Shown piece after piece: positions 1 through 9,077 of a stretch of DNA of 64,000 nucleotides. Every line of letters begins with the position of its first letter. Position 1 is the first letter of the stretch. This stretch comes from Flavobacterium aquiphilum. GTDB taxonomy: Bacteria; Bacteroidota; Bacteroidia; Flavobacteriales; Flavobacteriaceae. The notes under the pieces are model-generated. The model was not told the DNA's origin. It searched no databases and was given only the letters and a program-made list of their open reading frames with translations. The translations under genes were made by a program, and so were the position numbers. The DNA lies in assembly GCF_027111335.1 (NCBI RefSeq), contig NZ_CP114288.1:2976001-3040000 (forward strand). The letters run 5' to 3'.

Positions 1-722
1 TTGACGGGCATTGGGACCAATTGGATAATGACACAGACAAAACATTACTCTCAAAAGTGAATTGGCATTATGATGAAATCTACAAATTGATTCACTCGTT
101 GCAACCCAACTGCATGATTTCGAATAATCATCACCTCACTCCCCTTCCTGGAGAAGATTTTCAGGCATTTGAAAAAGACTTGCCAGGTGGAAACACATCT
201 GGTTTTGGAGGGCAATCGGTTTCTCAATTACCACTGGAAACCTGCGAAACAATGAACAATTCCTGGGGGTTTAATATCAACGACCGGAAATACAAGTCGA
301 CGAAGGATCTACTGCATTATATGATAAATGCTGCCAGTATGAATGCAAATTTCCTTTTGAATGTTGGTCCTATGGCTGACGGGACAATTCAACCTGAATT
401 TGTGACTACTCTGAAAGAAATGGGAACTTGGATGGAGAAAAACGGAAATAGCATTTACGGAACCAGAGGCGGCATAATGAAAACCCAAGATTGGGGAGTA
501 TTTACTGCCAAAGACAAAAATTGGTTTGCGCACATCATCAACGCTCCAAAACAAAATGGTTATATTTTTATCCCGGAAATGAAACAAAAAATCAAAAAAT
601 GCTATTTGATGGACGGAAAAAAAGAACTGAAATTCAAACAACAACCGGAAGGAACTTTTGTGTATTTGGATGGTGCAAAAATTGACCCGATTGATACGAT
701 TATCGAAATGGAAATGCAATAG
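1..722 (+). CDS. Alpha-L-fucosidase GH29, 3' portion (gene starts before the window)
   Basis: This is the C-terminal part of a GH29 alpha-L-fucosidase, a retaining enzyme that removes terminal L-fucose from glycans. The frame is open from base 3, before any start codon, and its first residues are DGHWDQ. These match the DG of the family's WFDG motif, whose Asp is the nucleophile, so the gene begins upstream. Further GH29 hallmarks follow: a Trp-rich segment around NNSWGFN and the NFLLNVGPMADG strand near the end of the barrel, then a small C-terminal beta domain. The stop is the TAG at 720-722. It is one of six GH29 genes here and is followed by an inverted repeat and a peptidase gene on the same strand. 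Confidence 0.9.
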   Translation, partial: DGHWDQLDNDTDKTLLSKVNWHYDEIYKLIHSLQPNCMISNNHHLTPLPGEDFQAFEKDLPGGNTSGFGGQSVSQLPLETCETMNNSWGFNINDRKYKSTKDLLHYMINAASMNANFLLNVGPMADGTIQPEFVTTLKEMGTWMEKNGNSIYGTRGGIMKTQDWGVFTAKDKNWFAHIINAPKQNGYIFIPEMKQKIKKCYLMDGKKELKFKQQPEGTFVYLDGAKIDPIDTIIEMEMQ

Positions 723-736
723 TCTTTTATTTTTAA

Positions 737-796
737 ACCATTAAGATATTAAAGAAATTTAAGTTTGCTTCTTTATAAACTTAATATCTTAATGGT
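737..796. repeat. Perfect 16-bp inverted repeat with 28-nt loop
   Basis: The arm ACCATTAAGATATTAA at 737-752 is the exact reverse complement of 781-796. It lies between the fucosidase stop and the peptidase start. The stem is AT-rich and is followed by an A-run rather than a T-run on the plus strand, so it is not a convincing plus-strand terminator. It resembles a mobile intergenic palindrome more than a regulatory site. Confidence 0.7.
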
Positions 797-837
797 AAAA
801 AAAAACATAACGGTTAAAACATAACAAATCTCAAATC

Positions 838-1806
838 ATGCTTAAAAAAATTCTTTTCTTTTCAGTGATAGCGCTATTAGCAACTGAAAAAGGAACTGCG
901 CAATCGACATTTTCTGCGGAAAAATTCATGAAACACGATACCTATCTGGCTTCGGATAAACTGGAAGGCCGTCTTGTTGGAACAAAAGGTAACAATGAAG
1001 CAGCAGCTTACATCAAAAAACACTTTAAGAAATTCGGGTTGAAAAAATTAAACAACGATTATTATCAGCCATTCAAGGTTTTTATAAAACCGAATATCAA
1101 TAAGATGAAATCGGATAGCGTAGCTACGCAAAATGTGGTAGGTTTTATCGAAGGTTCGGATGAAAACCTAAAAAAGGAATTCATCGTCATTGGTGCGCAT
1201 TATGATCACTGGGGTTGGGGCGGAACAGGTTCTGGCAGCAAGAAAAAAGACACTCTGGCCATTCATAACGGTGCCGATGACAATGCTTCGGGAGTTTCGG
1301 CATTGCTGTCGATTTTGGAGGAATTCCATAATAAAAAGATTACTACCAAAAGAAGCATTATTTTTATTTCGTTTAGTGGTGAAGAAGAAGGATTATTAGG
1401 ATCCAAATATTTTGTAAATCATCTACCAGTTGATAAAAATTCAGTAAAAGTAATGATCAACATGGATATGGTTGGCCGATTGAACGACAAAAAAGAACTC
1501 TATATGGGAGGTGCTGGTACCTTTCCCGGAGGAGTTGAACTGATGAAAAAACTAGGTGAAGGCAGTGGATTGAATCCTATTGTTTTTGCTGGTGATGTTG
1601 GAGGATCAGATCATGTTACTTTCTATAAAAATGACATTTCGGCAGTTGGGTTACATACAGGCGGACATCCGCAATACCACACGCCCGAAGACGATTCTAC
1701 TTTAATTAACAGTAAAGGAGCTGTTTTAGTTTGTCAATATATTTGCAATGCTTTGATTGCGATTGCTAACTATGAGCAACCATTGACTTTTATAAAGCAA
1801 AATTAA
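838..1806 (+). CDS. Secreted M28-family zinc aminopeptidase
   Basis: This is a 322-residue exported peptidase with a signal peptide ending near GTAQ (about residue 22). The M28 two-zinc site is visible: GAHYDH at 119-124, NGADDNASG at 144-152, the catalytic GEEEG at 181-185, NMDMVG at 208-213 and a C-terminal YHTPEDD. M28 enzymes remove N-terminal residues from peptides; this one probably acts in the periplasm or outside the cell. Next to a glycoprotein-degrading locus it could trim the peptide part of glycopeptides, but that is inference from position. It stands alone on the plus strand, with a terminator-like hairpin after it. The family call is firm; the substrate is unknown. Confidence 0.9.
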   Translation: MLKKILFFSVIALLATEKGTAQSTFSAEKFMKHDTYLASDKLEGRLVGTKGNNEAAAYIKKHFKKFGLKKLNNDYYQPFKVFIKPNINKMKSDSVATQNVVGFIEGSDENLKKEFIVIGAHYDHWGWGGTGSGSKKKDTLAIHNGADDNASGVSALLSILEEFHNKKITTKRSIIFISFSGEEEGLLGSKYFVNHLPVDKNSVKVMINMDMVGRLNDKKELYMGGAGTFPGGVELMKKLGEGSGLNPIVFAGDVGGSDHVTFYKNDISAVGLHTGGHPQYHTPEDDSTLINSKGAVLVCQYICNALIAIANYEQPLTFIKQN

Positions 1807-1862
1807 ATCCTCACACCGCCCCTCTCCAAAGGAAATGGAAACAGAATGGTTACTGTACTAAA

Positions 1863-1892
1863 AAAAGCGCAAGAAATAAATCTCGCGCTTTT
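1863..1892 (+). terminator. Rho-independent terminator-like hairpin after the peptidase
   Basis: AAAAGCGC at 1863-1870 pairs perfectly with GCGCTTTT at 1885-1892 around a 14-nt loop and ends in a T-run. It lies about 57 bases past the peptidase stop and could also work for the minus-strand remnant. Confidence 0.6.
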
Positions 1893-1909
1893 CCTTCCAA
1901 CTTTAAGAC

Positions 1910-2149
1910 TTATTTCTTAAACGAAACCGACCATTTTACATCTTTGGAGGTTGGATTTTCCAGAACTAAAACTTTCAATACATCGCTGTCGGGATGGTTT
2001 TCCCATTTAAAAGAAGCGGCATCAGTATTGATTTTTACATTTTTCCAATTGTTGGTTGCGATTACGATCTTAAAAGGTTCTCCTTCAACAACTGTGACTT
2101 TTCCAGAAAGTGTTTTGTTGCTTTTGCTCCAGTTTAATTTTAACGTTCA
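1910..2149 (-). pseudogene. Remnant of the C-terminal end of a larger gene
   Basis: Read on the minus strand, about 79 codons run from a TGA at 2147-2149 to the TAA at 1910-1912 with no start codon. The peptide includes LKLNWSKSNKTLSGKVTVV and ends VKWSVSFKK. Its alternating hydrophobic and charged pattern looks like the last beta-sandwich domain of a secreted glycoside hydrolase. Just upstream, another frame reads AITKQDE, so a frameshift near 2145 may have broken it. I could not assign a family. It is probably what is left of a deleted PUL gene. Confidence 0.45.
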
Positions 2150-2252
2150 TCTTGTTTCGTAATAGCAATTAGAATAACATACAAGGCAGATTACATACAC
2201 CCCATAACTTTAGATATTTCATCAAACAATATTTTCTCGCTTTATATAAAGA

Positions 2253-2289
2253 AAACCCCGTCTCAAGAATTAACTCGAGTCCGGGGTTT
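2253..2289 (-). terminator. Terminator of the susCD operon
   Basis: AAACCCCG at 2253-2260 pairs with CGGGGTTT at 2282-2289. On the minus strand the hairpin is followed by TTTTC and further T residues. It lies 40 bases past the susD stop. Confidence 0.7.
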
Positions 2290-2328
2290 GCCCATTACTA
2301 ACAAAAAATATTAACTAAAAAAAACCAA

Positions 2329-3906
2329 TTACTTTACGTCCCAGAAAATTTTAGTACTCAAATTATCATTTGCTTTAACAGCATTGTAATTAGCAGTGTT
2401 ATAAACACTCTCAGAACCTGGATATGTCCAGCGAGTTGGCGGTGTTTTTCTAATGCTACTAGTCTCGTCATCCAAGAATGTTAAAGCTGGAAGTTTTAAT
2501 CTTCTTTGTTCAGCCCAAGACTCGTCAGCTTGCATTATGTTATAGTGAATATACTTTTGGAAAGCAATCAACTGTAATTGAGCAGCAGGTGTTAAAGCTC
2601 CAGCAAAATTAATTTTAAGAATATAAGCATCGATTTCAGCTGCTGTAGGCTCTACAGCAGGTTTCCAAGTAACAACATCAGCTTTATCACCTAATCTCAC
2701 ATAATACTCTATTGATTGTCTGATTGCTTTCTCGAAATGAGTTTTTGCCGTAGCAGCGTTACCACTTCTTGAATAGTACTCTGCAAGAATCAAGTTAACT
2801 TCAGCAGCATTAATCAATGTTCCAGGTAACCATTTGTTTCTACTGATTACAGAACGATTATAGATTGCAAGTTTACCATCAGTGATTAATAAATCCTGAG
2901 ATGCCGATGAAGCGATCGCTGGATCAAGTCCTGTATAAACTCCTGATGCGTTAGCTCCTGGTTCAAACAACCAAGGCTTACGAGGGTCAAGATTCGTATT
3001 CATATGATCAATCATTGCTTTTGGAGCAATATTATTGGGCCAAGATTCTAAAGCATCCTGAAATCCAGAACTATTCAATCCTGTATCAGAATTTTGATTA
3101 TAAACTCTGAATGCAATATTTTCTGAATTTTCATCAACTAGTTTTCCTTCAGCAATAATTGCAGCCATTTCAGTATTTGCTCTTGCTGTAAAAGCAGGAA
3201 CAGCAGAAACTCTGTTCAATAATTTCAAACGTAAAGAATTACAATAATTTTTCCACATTACCAAATCTCCCTTATTAATTAAGTCTTGATTTTTGAATTC
3301 TGTGTTAACCTTAGCAGATAGAGTAATGGTATTCAATTCAGTCGAAAAAGCTTTCAATTGATCCAACATCATTGTATAAAGCTCTGTCTGATTATCATAC
3401 TTAGCCAATGCATTAGAGTAAGCACCACCCGTCATACTGATTTTACCAGCTTCAGAGAAAGGAATATCTCCAAAGTTGTCAATCATTTTTGATGTATGAT
3501 CGAATAAATAAATAGTCGAAGCAATGGTAAAAATCCTGTTATCAGCCTGTTCTGCTGCAGGTAACGAAGCCATAACTTTCTCTAACTCTCTATATTGGGT
3601 AATAAACCTGTAATATCTATCCCATCTATAAACTGTAGCAGCACCTGGAATATAACGTCCGGGTGTATTTGTAAATCCATGCGCCTGAGTGTATGTTAAA
3701 GAAGTCGATCTTAAAACTGTAAAATAGTTCCAATATGACGGAATTACATCCTCATAGTTGATCTTCATGAAACCGGCAAACTGTTTAGGAACAGTTGTTG
3801 TTGTAACCGTAGAAGGATCTCTATAAGCATCCGCAAACTCGTCTTGCGAACAAGAGCCAAAGAAAACAGCTAAGCTTGCCAGTGATATATATAATAATTT
3901 TTTCAT
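2329..3906 (-). CDS. susD: SusD/RagB-like outer-membrane glycan-binding lipoprotein
   Basis: This is a 525-residue SusD-type lipoprotein, the surface glycan-binding lid that works with the SusC transporter. I chose the ATG at 3904-3906 because it starts a lipoprotein signal peptide (MKKLLYISL, lipobox FFGSC); an upstream in-frame ATG at 3936 would put ten extra polar residues before it. The segment MWKNYCNSLRLKLLNR and the C-terminal SWAEQRRLKLP match the SusD-like_2 type rather than classical SusD. It follows susC by 31 bases and ends at a strong terminator. It is the only SusD in the window, so one importer may serve the whole enzyme set. The ligand cannot be read from sequence. Confidence 0.93.
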   Translation of the reverse strand: MKKLLYISLASLAVFFGSCSQDEFADAYRDPSTVTTTTVPKQFAGFMKINYEDVIPSYWNYFTVLRSTSLTYTQAHGFTNTPGRYIPGAATVYRWDRYYRFITQYRELEKVMASLPAAEQADNRIFTIASTIYLFDHTSKMIDNFGDIPFSEAGKISMTGGAYSNALAKYDNQTELYTMMLDQLKAFSTELNTITLSAKVNTEFKNQDLINKGDLVMWKNYCNSLRLKLLNRVSAVPAFTARANTEMAAIIAEGKLVDENSENIAFRVYNQNSDTGLNSSGFQDALESWPNNIAPKAMIDHMNTNLDPRKPWLFEPGANASGVYTGLDPAIASSASQDLLITDGKLAIYNRSVISRNKWLPGTLINAAEVNLILAEYYSRSGNAATAKTHFEKAIRQSIEYYVRLGDKADVVTWKPAVEPTAAEIDAYILKINFAGALTPAAQLQLIAFQKYIHYNIMQADESWAEQRRLKLPALTFLDDETSSIRKTPPTRWTYPGSESVYNTANYNAVKANDNLSTKIFWDVK

Positions 3907-3937
3907 GTTACTTTTTTTTAAATTATGTTTTATCAAA

Positions 3938-6900
3938 TTAGAAAGAGGCTCTCATCATTAATCCAAAACTTCTAGTAGATGGAGTCAATCCAGCATTGTT
4001 CACGTTTTGATCCCATCTAGTACCCGCTACAGTTCCCTCGGTATCCATATCCTTAATAGTTCTGTAGATATAGAATAAATTACGTCCAAAAGCTGAAAAA
4101 CTTAATTTAGTAGCACCAATCTTGCTAGCCCAAGCCTTTGGCATATTATAAGACAATGATATTTCTCTCATTTTGATGTAATCGTTTTTCACGATATACA
4201 ATTCATAACGTGAGCTACTGTATTGAGGACCACCCCAGTTGTAAGTCATATTATAATAACCTGCCTGAGAGACAACGTTAGTGTTTTGCTTACCATCAGC
4301 TGTCACACCGTCCATCAACATACCATCTCTATACAATACTTGGCCTGTTGGCCCTGCTGTAGCACTATTTGGAACTTGAACTCCATTACCACTAGCATCC
4401 ATATAGTAAGTTAAACCTCCGCGATCATTAGTACTAGCGTTCAAACTTAATTCTGTTAACCCTCTGGCAGTCATCCAGTTGATACCCGTTGGCATCAAGT
4501 AACCTCCGTAAGAATAATCAATATTAACATCCAAAGTAAAATCTTTATACGTAAACGAGTTCAATAAACCTCCAACCCCTTTAGCTGTAGCAGTTCCATA
4601 CTTCTCCCATTTTTCCCCATCAATCATATAGAAACCATCACTATCAACCATTTTATTACCATTAGCATCAGTTTTTACAGGGTGAGCATAGATACCTCCC
4701 ATAGGATCACCTACAACAGATTTTAATTGAGCTGCAGATCCATCATAGTCAGCGTGTAAATACTCGGTTGCACCGTTAGCTAATTTTTCAATTTTATTTG
4801 TATTTTTAGCCCAGTTCAAAGTAATATCCCAAGAAAAATCCTCAGTTCTTATTGGAGAACCTGTTAACGCGATTTCAATACCTTGGTTGCTTAAATCACC
4901 TACGTTGGCCAAAATATTAGTTGCTCCAGTAGTAGGTGCTAACGATAATGGCAAAATTTGATCTTTAACTTTTGCGTTGTAGTAAGAGAAATCCAATCCC
5001 AACCTTCTGTCAAAGAATTTAGTTTCGAAACCAAACTCAAACTCATTTTTCATCTCCGGTTTAATACCTTCGTTTCCATAAGATGCATTTGAAGTAGTAA
5101 TAAGTACCGGAGTAGTTGTCCCCTGATTTCCTAATGTAGTTTGATTAAAAGCTACATTAGACTGATAAATTTCAGGATAGTTACCCACAATTCCCCAAGA
5201 ACCACGTAATTTTGCATAACTGATTACTTCTGGTAATTTAACTGCTTCAGACAATATGAAAGAAGAGTTTACTGAAGGATAAGTAAAAGCATTGTTATCA
5301 GGGTGCATTGTAGAAGTACGATCCTTTCTTATAGTTCCTTCAAGAAACAGGTAATTTTTATAGCTTCCGTTGATAGTTCCGAATATAGCATCTTTTACAA
5401 GTGTAGATCTACTAGATTTACTTGTAGGAGTATTAACTGAGGCATTCATGTCGTACCAGCCTTCAACACTTAAACCTCCATCAGTTGATCTCGTCAAAGA
5501 AGAAAAAGTTTCTTTAGTTGTATTATATCCCGCTTGAGCTCCCACCTCGAAATCTTCATTAATTTTTTTGTTGTAAATCAACATCCCTTCTCCGTAAAGA
5601 ACATTGTAATCATTTGACATCATTGAAAAAGAACCAGGTCCAGTTCCATAAAGTATAGGTTTTTCTACTGGATTTTTATTTTCAGTATTCTGTGAGGTTA
5701 AATCAGTTGAAACACGTCCACGCACTTTCAAATCTTTATAAATAGTTAGCGTTTCCGTAACACTCGCAATCAAACGGTTTGTAATTTCATCACTTGAATT
5801 TTCATTCGTATTCCAAAAATAATCACCAATATCACCTTTGAAACCATTACGGATGATGTTTTCACTTGGAGTCAAACTTTGATCTGTACCTGTTACATAT
5901 TTATAACCTAAACTAGTTTTGTATTTTGCTTTGTACCAGTCACCGTTGTCAAAAGGACTCATCATTCCACCAAAGTTATTTATCAATCTATCCATAAGAA
6001 TTGCACGATTATGAATATTTTGATTCATATAACTCACAATCACATCTGTTTTCGAATATTTACCAGTATTAAATGATGTATTCAAATTAAGTGTGTTTTT
6101 CTTATTCATATTTCCCATAGTCAACGCTTGTGACTCATTATGAGTATAAGAAAAACGGATAGAGCTATTTTCAGTATTGTTAGAAAGGGCAATGTTTGTT
6201 AGCCCATCCCAAGAATTCTGGAACATATTTTTGTATCCGTCTTTTTGAGCCGAATATGGGCGAACTACACCATCCCAGGACATAATAGGCTGACCGTCGA
6301 ACCACTGACCAAAATTTGATTGACTTGCTCCTGAAACACCTCTCGTATCAGCAACACCATCACCATTGGTATCATAATGAGCAAAACCATCAGGAAGAAC
6401 ATATCCTGACGAAGCATAATTATTATTTGAATACCCAGGACCTCTTTCATATTGAAATCTTGGTAGGTATGCAATCTTATTAACTGCATAACTAGTACTA
6501 AAATCTACACCTAAGCCTTTTTTCCCTTTACCTGATTTAGAAGTAATCAAAACAACCCCATTTACAGCCTCAGAACCGTATAATGCAGCAGCAGAAGCTC
6601 CCTTAAGGATAGAGATATTATCAATATCTTCCGGATTAATATCTGCCAATCCATTGTTTCTCACGCGGGAATCATCCCAATAGTTATTATTTTTTGCTTC
6701 TCCGTCACGAATTGGCACACCATCTAAAACGATAAGTGGATTCGTTTTACCTTTAATAGAGTTAAGCCCACGAATAGTGATATTAATTACTCCATTACCC
6801 CCAGGCGAAGAATTAACACGAACCCCAGGTGCTTTACCATACAAAGAGTTAGCAATTGTAGGTGAACCTGTTTTTACAATAGCCTCAGATTTTACAACGC

Positions 6901-7267
6901 TTGTAGCATAACCAATCGATTTGTTCTTTTTGGATTGTCCTAACGCAGTAACAGTAACTCCTTCTAATTCGTTTGTAGCAGTAGATAATTTGATTTTGAC
7001 ACCTTCAGCTGCTTTTACTTCAACAGTTTTGAATCCAACTGAACTTACAACAAGAGTTGCTCCTTCTTTTACTGAAATTTTAAAGTGTCCGTCAAAATCA
7101 GTAATTGCTCCTTCTTTTGTGCCTTTTTCCTTAACAGTAACTCCCGCAACCGGCATATCTGTATTGTCCGTAATCACTCCGGAGATTGTCTTATTTTGTG
7201 CATTCGCGTTCTGAAAGCACAACACCACTAGAAAAACTAATAGTGCTTCATATAACAGTTTTCTCAT
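3938..7267 (-). CDS. susC: SusC/RagA-like TonB-dependent glycan transporter
   Basis: This is a 1109-residue SusC-type outer-membrane receptor that imports oligosaccharides using TonB energy. After a signal peptide ending NANAQ comes a carboxypeptidase-D-like domain (ISGVITD to DGHFKIS, about residues 28-95). A plug domain with typical SusC strings follows (RGLNSIKGKTNPLIVLDGVP, and SILKGASAAALYGSEAVNGV near 220), then a long beta-barrel ending in a terminal Phe (MMRASF). It heads the susCD operon. Three pseudo-palindromic sites lie in the 369 bases upstream, between it and the lacI-type gene. Combined with the enzyme set, the likely cargo is a fucosylated N-glycan or glycopeptide, by inference. 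Confidence 0.95.
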   Translation of the reverse strand: MRKLLYEALLVFLVVLCFQNANAQNKTISGVITDNTDMPVAGVTVKEKGTKEGAITDFDGHFKISVKEGATLVVSSVGFKTVEVKAAEGVKIKLSTATNELEGVTVTALGQSKKNKSIGYATSVVKSEAIVKTGSPTIANSLYGKAPGVRVNSSPGGNGVINITIRGLNSIKGKTNPLIVLDGVPIRDGEAKNNNYWDDSRVRNNGLADINPEDIDNISILKGASAAALYGSEAVNGVVLITSKSGKGKKGLGVDFSTSYAVNKIAYLPRFQYERGPGYSNNNYASSGYVLPDGFAHYDTNGDGVADTRGVSGASQSNFGQWFDGQPIMSWDGVVRPYSAQKDGYKNMFQNSWDGLTNIALSNNTENSSIRFSYTHNESQALTMGNMNKKNTLNLNTSFNTGKYSKTDVIVSYMNQNIHNRAILMDRLINNFGGMMSPFDNGDWYKAKYKTSLGYKYVTGTDQSLTPSENIIRNGFKGDIGDYFWNTNENSSDEITNRLIASVTETLTIYKDLKVRGRVSTDLTSQNTENKNPVEKPILYGTGPGSFSMMSNDYNVLYGEGMLIYNKKINEDFEVGAQAGYNTTKETFSSLTRSTDGGLSVEGWYDMNASVNTPTSKSSRSTLVKDAIFGTINGSYKNYLFLEGTIRKDRTSTMHPDNNAFTYPSVNSSFILSEAVKLPEVISYAKLRGSWGIVGNYPEIYQSNVAFNQTTLGNQGTTTPVLITTSNASYGNEGIKPEMKNEFEFGFETKFFDRRLGLDFSYYNAKVKDQILPLSLAPTTGATNILANVGDLSNQGIEIALTGSPIRTEDFSWDITLNWAKNTNKIEKLANGATEYLHADYDGSAAQLKSVVGDPMGGIYAHPVKTDANGNKMVDSDGFYMIDGEKWEKYGTATAKGVGGLLNSFTYKDFTLDVNIDYSYGGYLMPTGINWMTARGLTELSLNASTNDRGGLTYYMDASGNGVQVPNSATAGPTGQVLYRDGMLMDGVTADGKQNTNVVSQAGYYNMTYNWGGPQYSSSRYELYIVKNDYIKMREISLSYNMPKAWASKIGATKLSFSAFGRNLFYIYRTIKDMDTEGTVAGTRWDQNVNNAGLTPSTRSFGLMMRASF

Positions 7268-7461
7268 AATTTTTTATTGGTTTTGTTTTGTTTTGATTTT
7301 AAAATTGAAGGGGTAGTTTCTTAACCGAGTCCTTCAACTACTTATTGCCCGTTTTTGTTGAGTTTTGACAATAATTAGTTTCCCTTAATACTATCTTTTT
7401 TCTTTTATATCATACGCAATTCTTTTTTTGTTTACTATTGATTTAATTTGTTTCATGTTTT

Positions 7462-7477
7462 ACTGAATCGTTTTAGT
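7462..7477. promoter_or_regulatory. Putative LacI-type operator, susC site 1
   Basis: The sequence ACTGAATCGTTTTAGT matches the shared 16-bp consensus ACTAAAnCGnTTTAGT with one mismatch. It is centred on CG at 7469-7470, about 200 bases upstream of susC. Confidence 0.6.
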
Positions 7478-7526
7478 ACAATTTAATAATAGTATTATAT
7501 TAAAGAACTCTTTTATTTAAAAACCA

Positions 7527-7542
7527 ACTACAACGTTGTAGT
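7527..7542. promoter_or_regulatory. Putative LacI-type operator, susC site 2 (perfect palindrome)
   Basis: ACTACAACGTTGTAGT is the core of an 18-bp perfect palindrome at 7526-7543. It matches the shared consensus at all but two symmetric positions and has the same central CG. Confidence 0.6.
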
Positions 7543-7596
7543 TAATATTTTAAAAAAAAGATAAAGATTCTATTTTGGTACTTTCAATAAAATTAT

Positions 7597-7612
7597 GCTA
7601 AAACGTTTTAAT
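7597..7612. promoter_or_regulatory. Putative LacI-type operator, susC site 3
   Basis: GCTAAAACGTTTTAAT contains the perfect 12-bp palindrome TAAAACGTTTTA at 7599-7610. The same 12-mer occurs at 24037-24048 in the divergent promoter region of the GH29 and uxaA-type genes. Confidence 0.65.
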
Positions 7613-7636
7613 AATAATTAAAAAAACTTAATCGTG

Positions 7637-8650
7637 TTAAACCGATTCTCTTATAATTAAGTTTCCTTTTTTCTTTTCCTTCTGGACTTTAAATTTGGTA
7701 ATATCATCCATCTGCATCATAAGTAATCGAACAGTTTTCTTCCCCATTTCTTCAATAGGCTGCGACATTACAGTTATCGAGGGCGAGTGCAGCCTAAAAC
7801 TATCGTGATCATCAAAACTGATTACTGCTTTGTCTTTAGGTATTTGTAAACCTAATTTTTTAAATGCTTGTAAACCTGCTAATAACAAATAATTGGTGCT
7901 AAACAAAACTGCATCAATATCGGTTACTGTACTCAAAAAATCACAAATCTTTTCAATTCGTTCTTCTTCTGTAATATGATAATCTAATTCCAATATTCTT
8001 GATTTATCATATAATCCAACTTCGTTCAAAGCATCTATATAACCTTGTTTTCTCAATTGCATCTGAACCAATTCTCGTAAATTAGTAACAAATCCAATTT
8101 TTTTAAATCCTTTTTCTAAAAGAAAGCGTGTGGCAGTGTGCCCTCCATCCAAATTATCAAGTACTACGTGACTAACGTTTTGATCCTCAAAATATCGGTC
8201 GATTAACACAACCGGACGTTTTAAATCAATCAATCTGTCAATTGTAGATTTCATTTGCACTGTAGGAGTAATTATAAAACCATCAACATTTGCCTGCAAC
8301 AAACTATCTACCAGTTCAACAGCGCGAGCATCGTCTCCTCCTGTGCTACAATAAAATACTCTATAATTTAATTGAATTGCCTCTCTTTCAATAACTCTTG
8401 CCAATTCAGAAAAAAATTGGTTTGAGATATCTTCAACAATAAGTCCAATAGATCGGGTCTTACCAGTACGTAAACTGCTGGCGATCATATTGGGTTTGTA
8501 TTTCATTTCCTCAGCAACTTTAAGAACTTTTTTGATCACTTCGGCACTTATCCCCATCTTCTCACCTTTATCATTCAAAACAAACGAAACAGTTGTTACC
8601 GATACGTTTGCCGCTTTGGCGATATCCTTGATTGTGATCATTTTACCCAT
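7637..8650 (-). CDS. LacI-family transcriptional regulator
   Basis: This is a 337-residue LacI/GalR-type DNA-binding regulator. The N-terminal helix-turn-helix is clear (TIKDIAKAANVSVTTVSFVL, about residues 6-25), followed by the hinge segment SSLRTGKTRSIGLIV and a periplasmic-binding-protein-like sugar sensor domain with the FDDHDSFRLHSPSITVMSQP signature near the end. Such proteins repress, or occasionally activate, sugar genes and respond to a sugar or sugar phosphate. Two operator-like sites lie 50-80 bases upstream, so it may regulate itself. The same motif upstream of several enzyme operons makes it the best candidate for the locus regulator. The inducer is unknown; fucose, a fucose catabolite or mannose are plausible. 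Confidence 0.93.
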   Translation of the reverse strand: MGKMITIKDIAKAANVSVTTVSFVLNDKGEKMGISAEVIKKVLKVAEEMKYKPNMIASSLRTGKTRSIGLIVEDISNQFFSELARVIEREAIQLNYRVFYCSTGGDDARAVELVDSLLQANVDGFIITPTVQMKSTIDRLIDLKRPVVLIDRYFEDQNVSHVVLDNLDGGHTATRFLLEKGFKKIGFVTNLRELVQMQLRKQGYIDALNEVGLYDKSRILELDYHITEEERIEKICDFLSTVTDIDAVLFSTNYLLLAGLQAFKKLGLQIPKDKAVISFDDHDSFRLHSPSITVMSQPIEEMGKKTVRLLMMQMDDITKFKVQKEKKKGNLIIRESV

Positions 8651-9077
8651 AAAAGTTAATTCTGTCTTAAACTCTGTTAAATTATTATTAACAAATATAT
8701 AGAATAAAACGATTTACAAAAACGTTTTAGTGATTTTTTTTTAACAAAAAATAACCTTTTAACATTTTAACATAATGTTTAAGTATTTAACACTAATGCT
8801 TTAAAAACAGTATCAAATATTACTGTACATTTTGAATTATTCGCAATAAAAAAATAACACCCAACCAAAATCACAGAAAAATACACTTAATAATTTTTAA
8901 CAAAAATTTAAAATAAGAATATCTTTCTTACTTATTCTAATTGCTTATCGATCAATCTATTTATTTCTAAAAAATTAGTAGCCGTATTTTATTATTAATA
9001 AAATTTCCTAGAGATATCAATTTAAAATAACTATTCTACAAAACAGATACAAACTTTTAATTTTGACTGAGAATATT
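8651..9077. other. AT-rich gap between the GH20 gene and the lacI-type gene
   Basis: The first 80 bases hold two overlapping operator-like sites (8703-8718 and 8716-8731) upstream of the regulator. The remainder, to the GH20 stop, is very AT-rich and shows no gene and no convincing terminator. Confidence 0.6.
8703..8731. promoter_or_regulatory. Two overlapping operator-like sites upstream of lacI
   Basis: AATAAAACGATTTACA (8703-8718) and ACAAAAACGTTTTAGT (8716-8731) match the consensus ACTAAAnCGnTTTAGT at 13 and 15 of 16 positions, counting the two n positions as matches. Their CG centres are 13 bases apart. The position suggests autoregulation of the LacI-type gene. Confidence 0.6.

Larger units (their letters stand above)
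1807..2328. other. Intergenic region with two hairpins and a gene remnant
   Basis: This stretch between the convergent peptidase and susD genes holds a hairpin at 1863-1892, a degraded minus-strand coding remnant at 1910-2149 and the susD terminator at 2253-2289. I see no intact gene in it. Confidence 0.7.
7268..7636. other. susC upstream region with three operator-like palindromes
   Basis: There is no gene in this 369-base region between susC and the lacI-type gene, both on the minus strand. It contains operator-like sites at 7462-7477, 7527-7542 and 7597-7612, spaced 65 and 70 bases apart, so a regulator could bridge several sites. I could not place a confident -33/-7 promoter pair. Confidence 0.65.

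Noticed and set aside
1944..2162. 72-codon plus-strand frame in the peptidase-susD gap
   Set aside because: The opposite strand reads as a plausible beta-sandwich remnant, and the plus-strand peptide is low-complexity (Phe/Leu/Ser) with no features.
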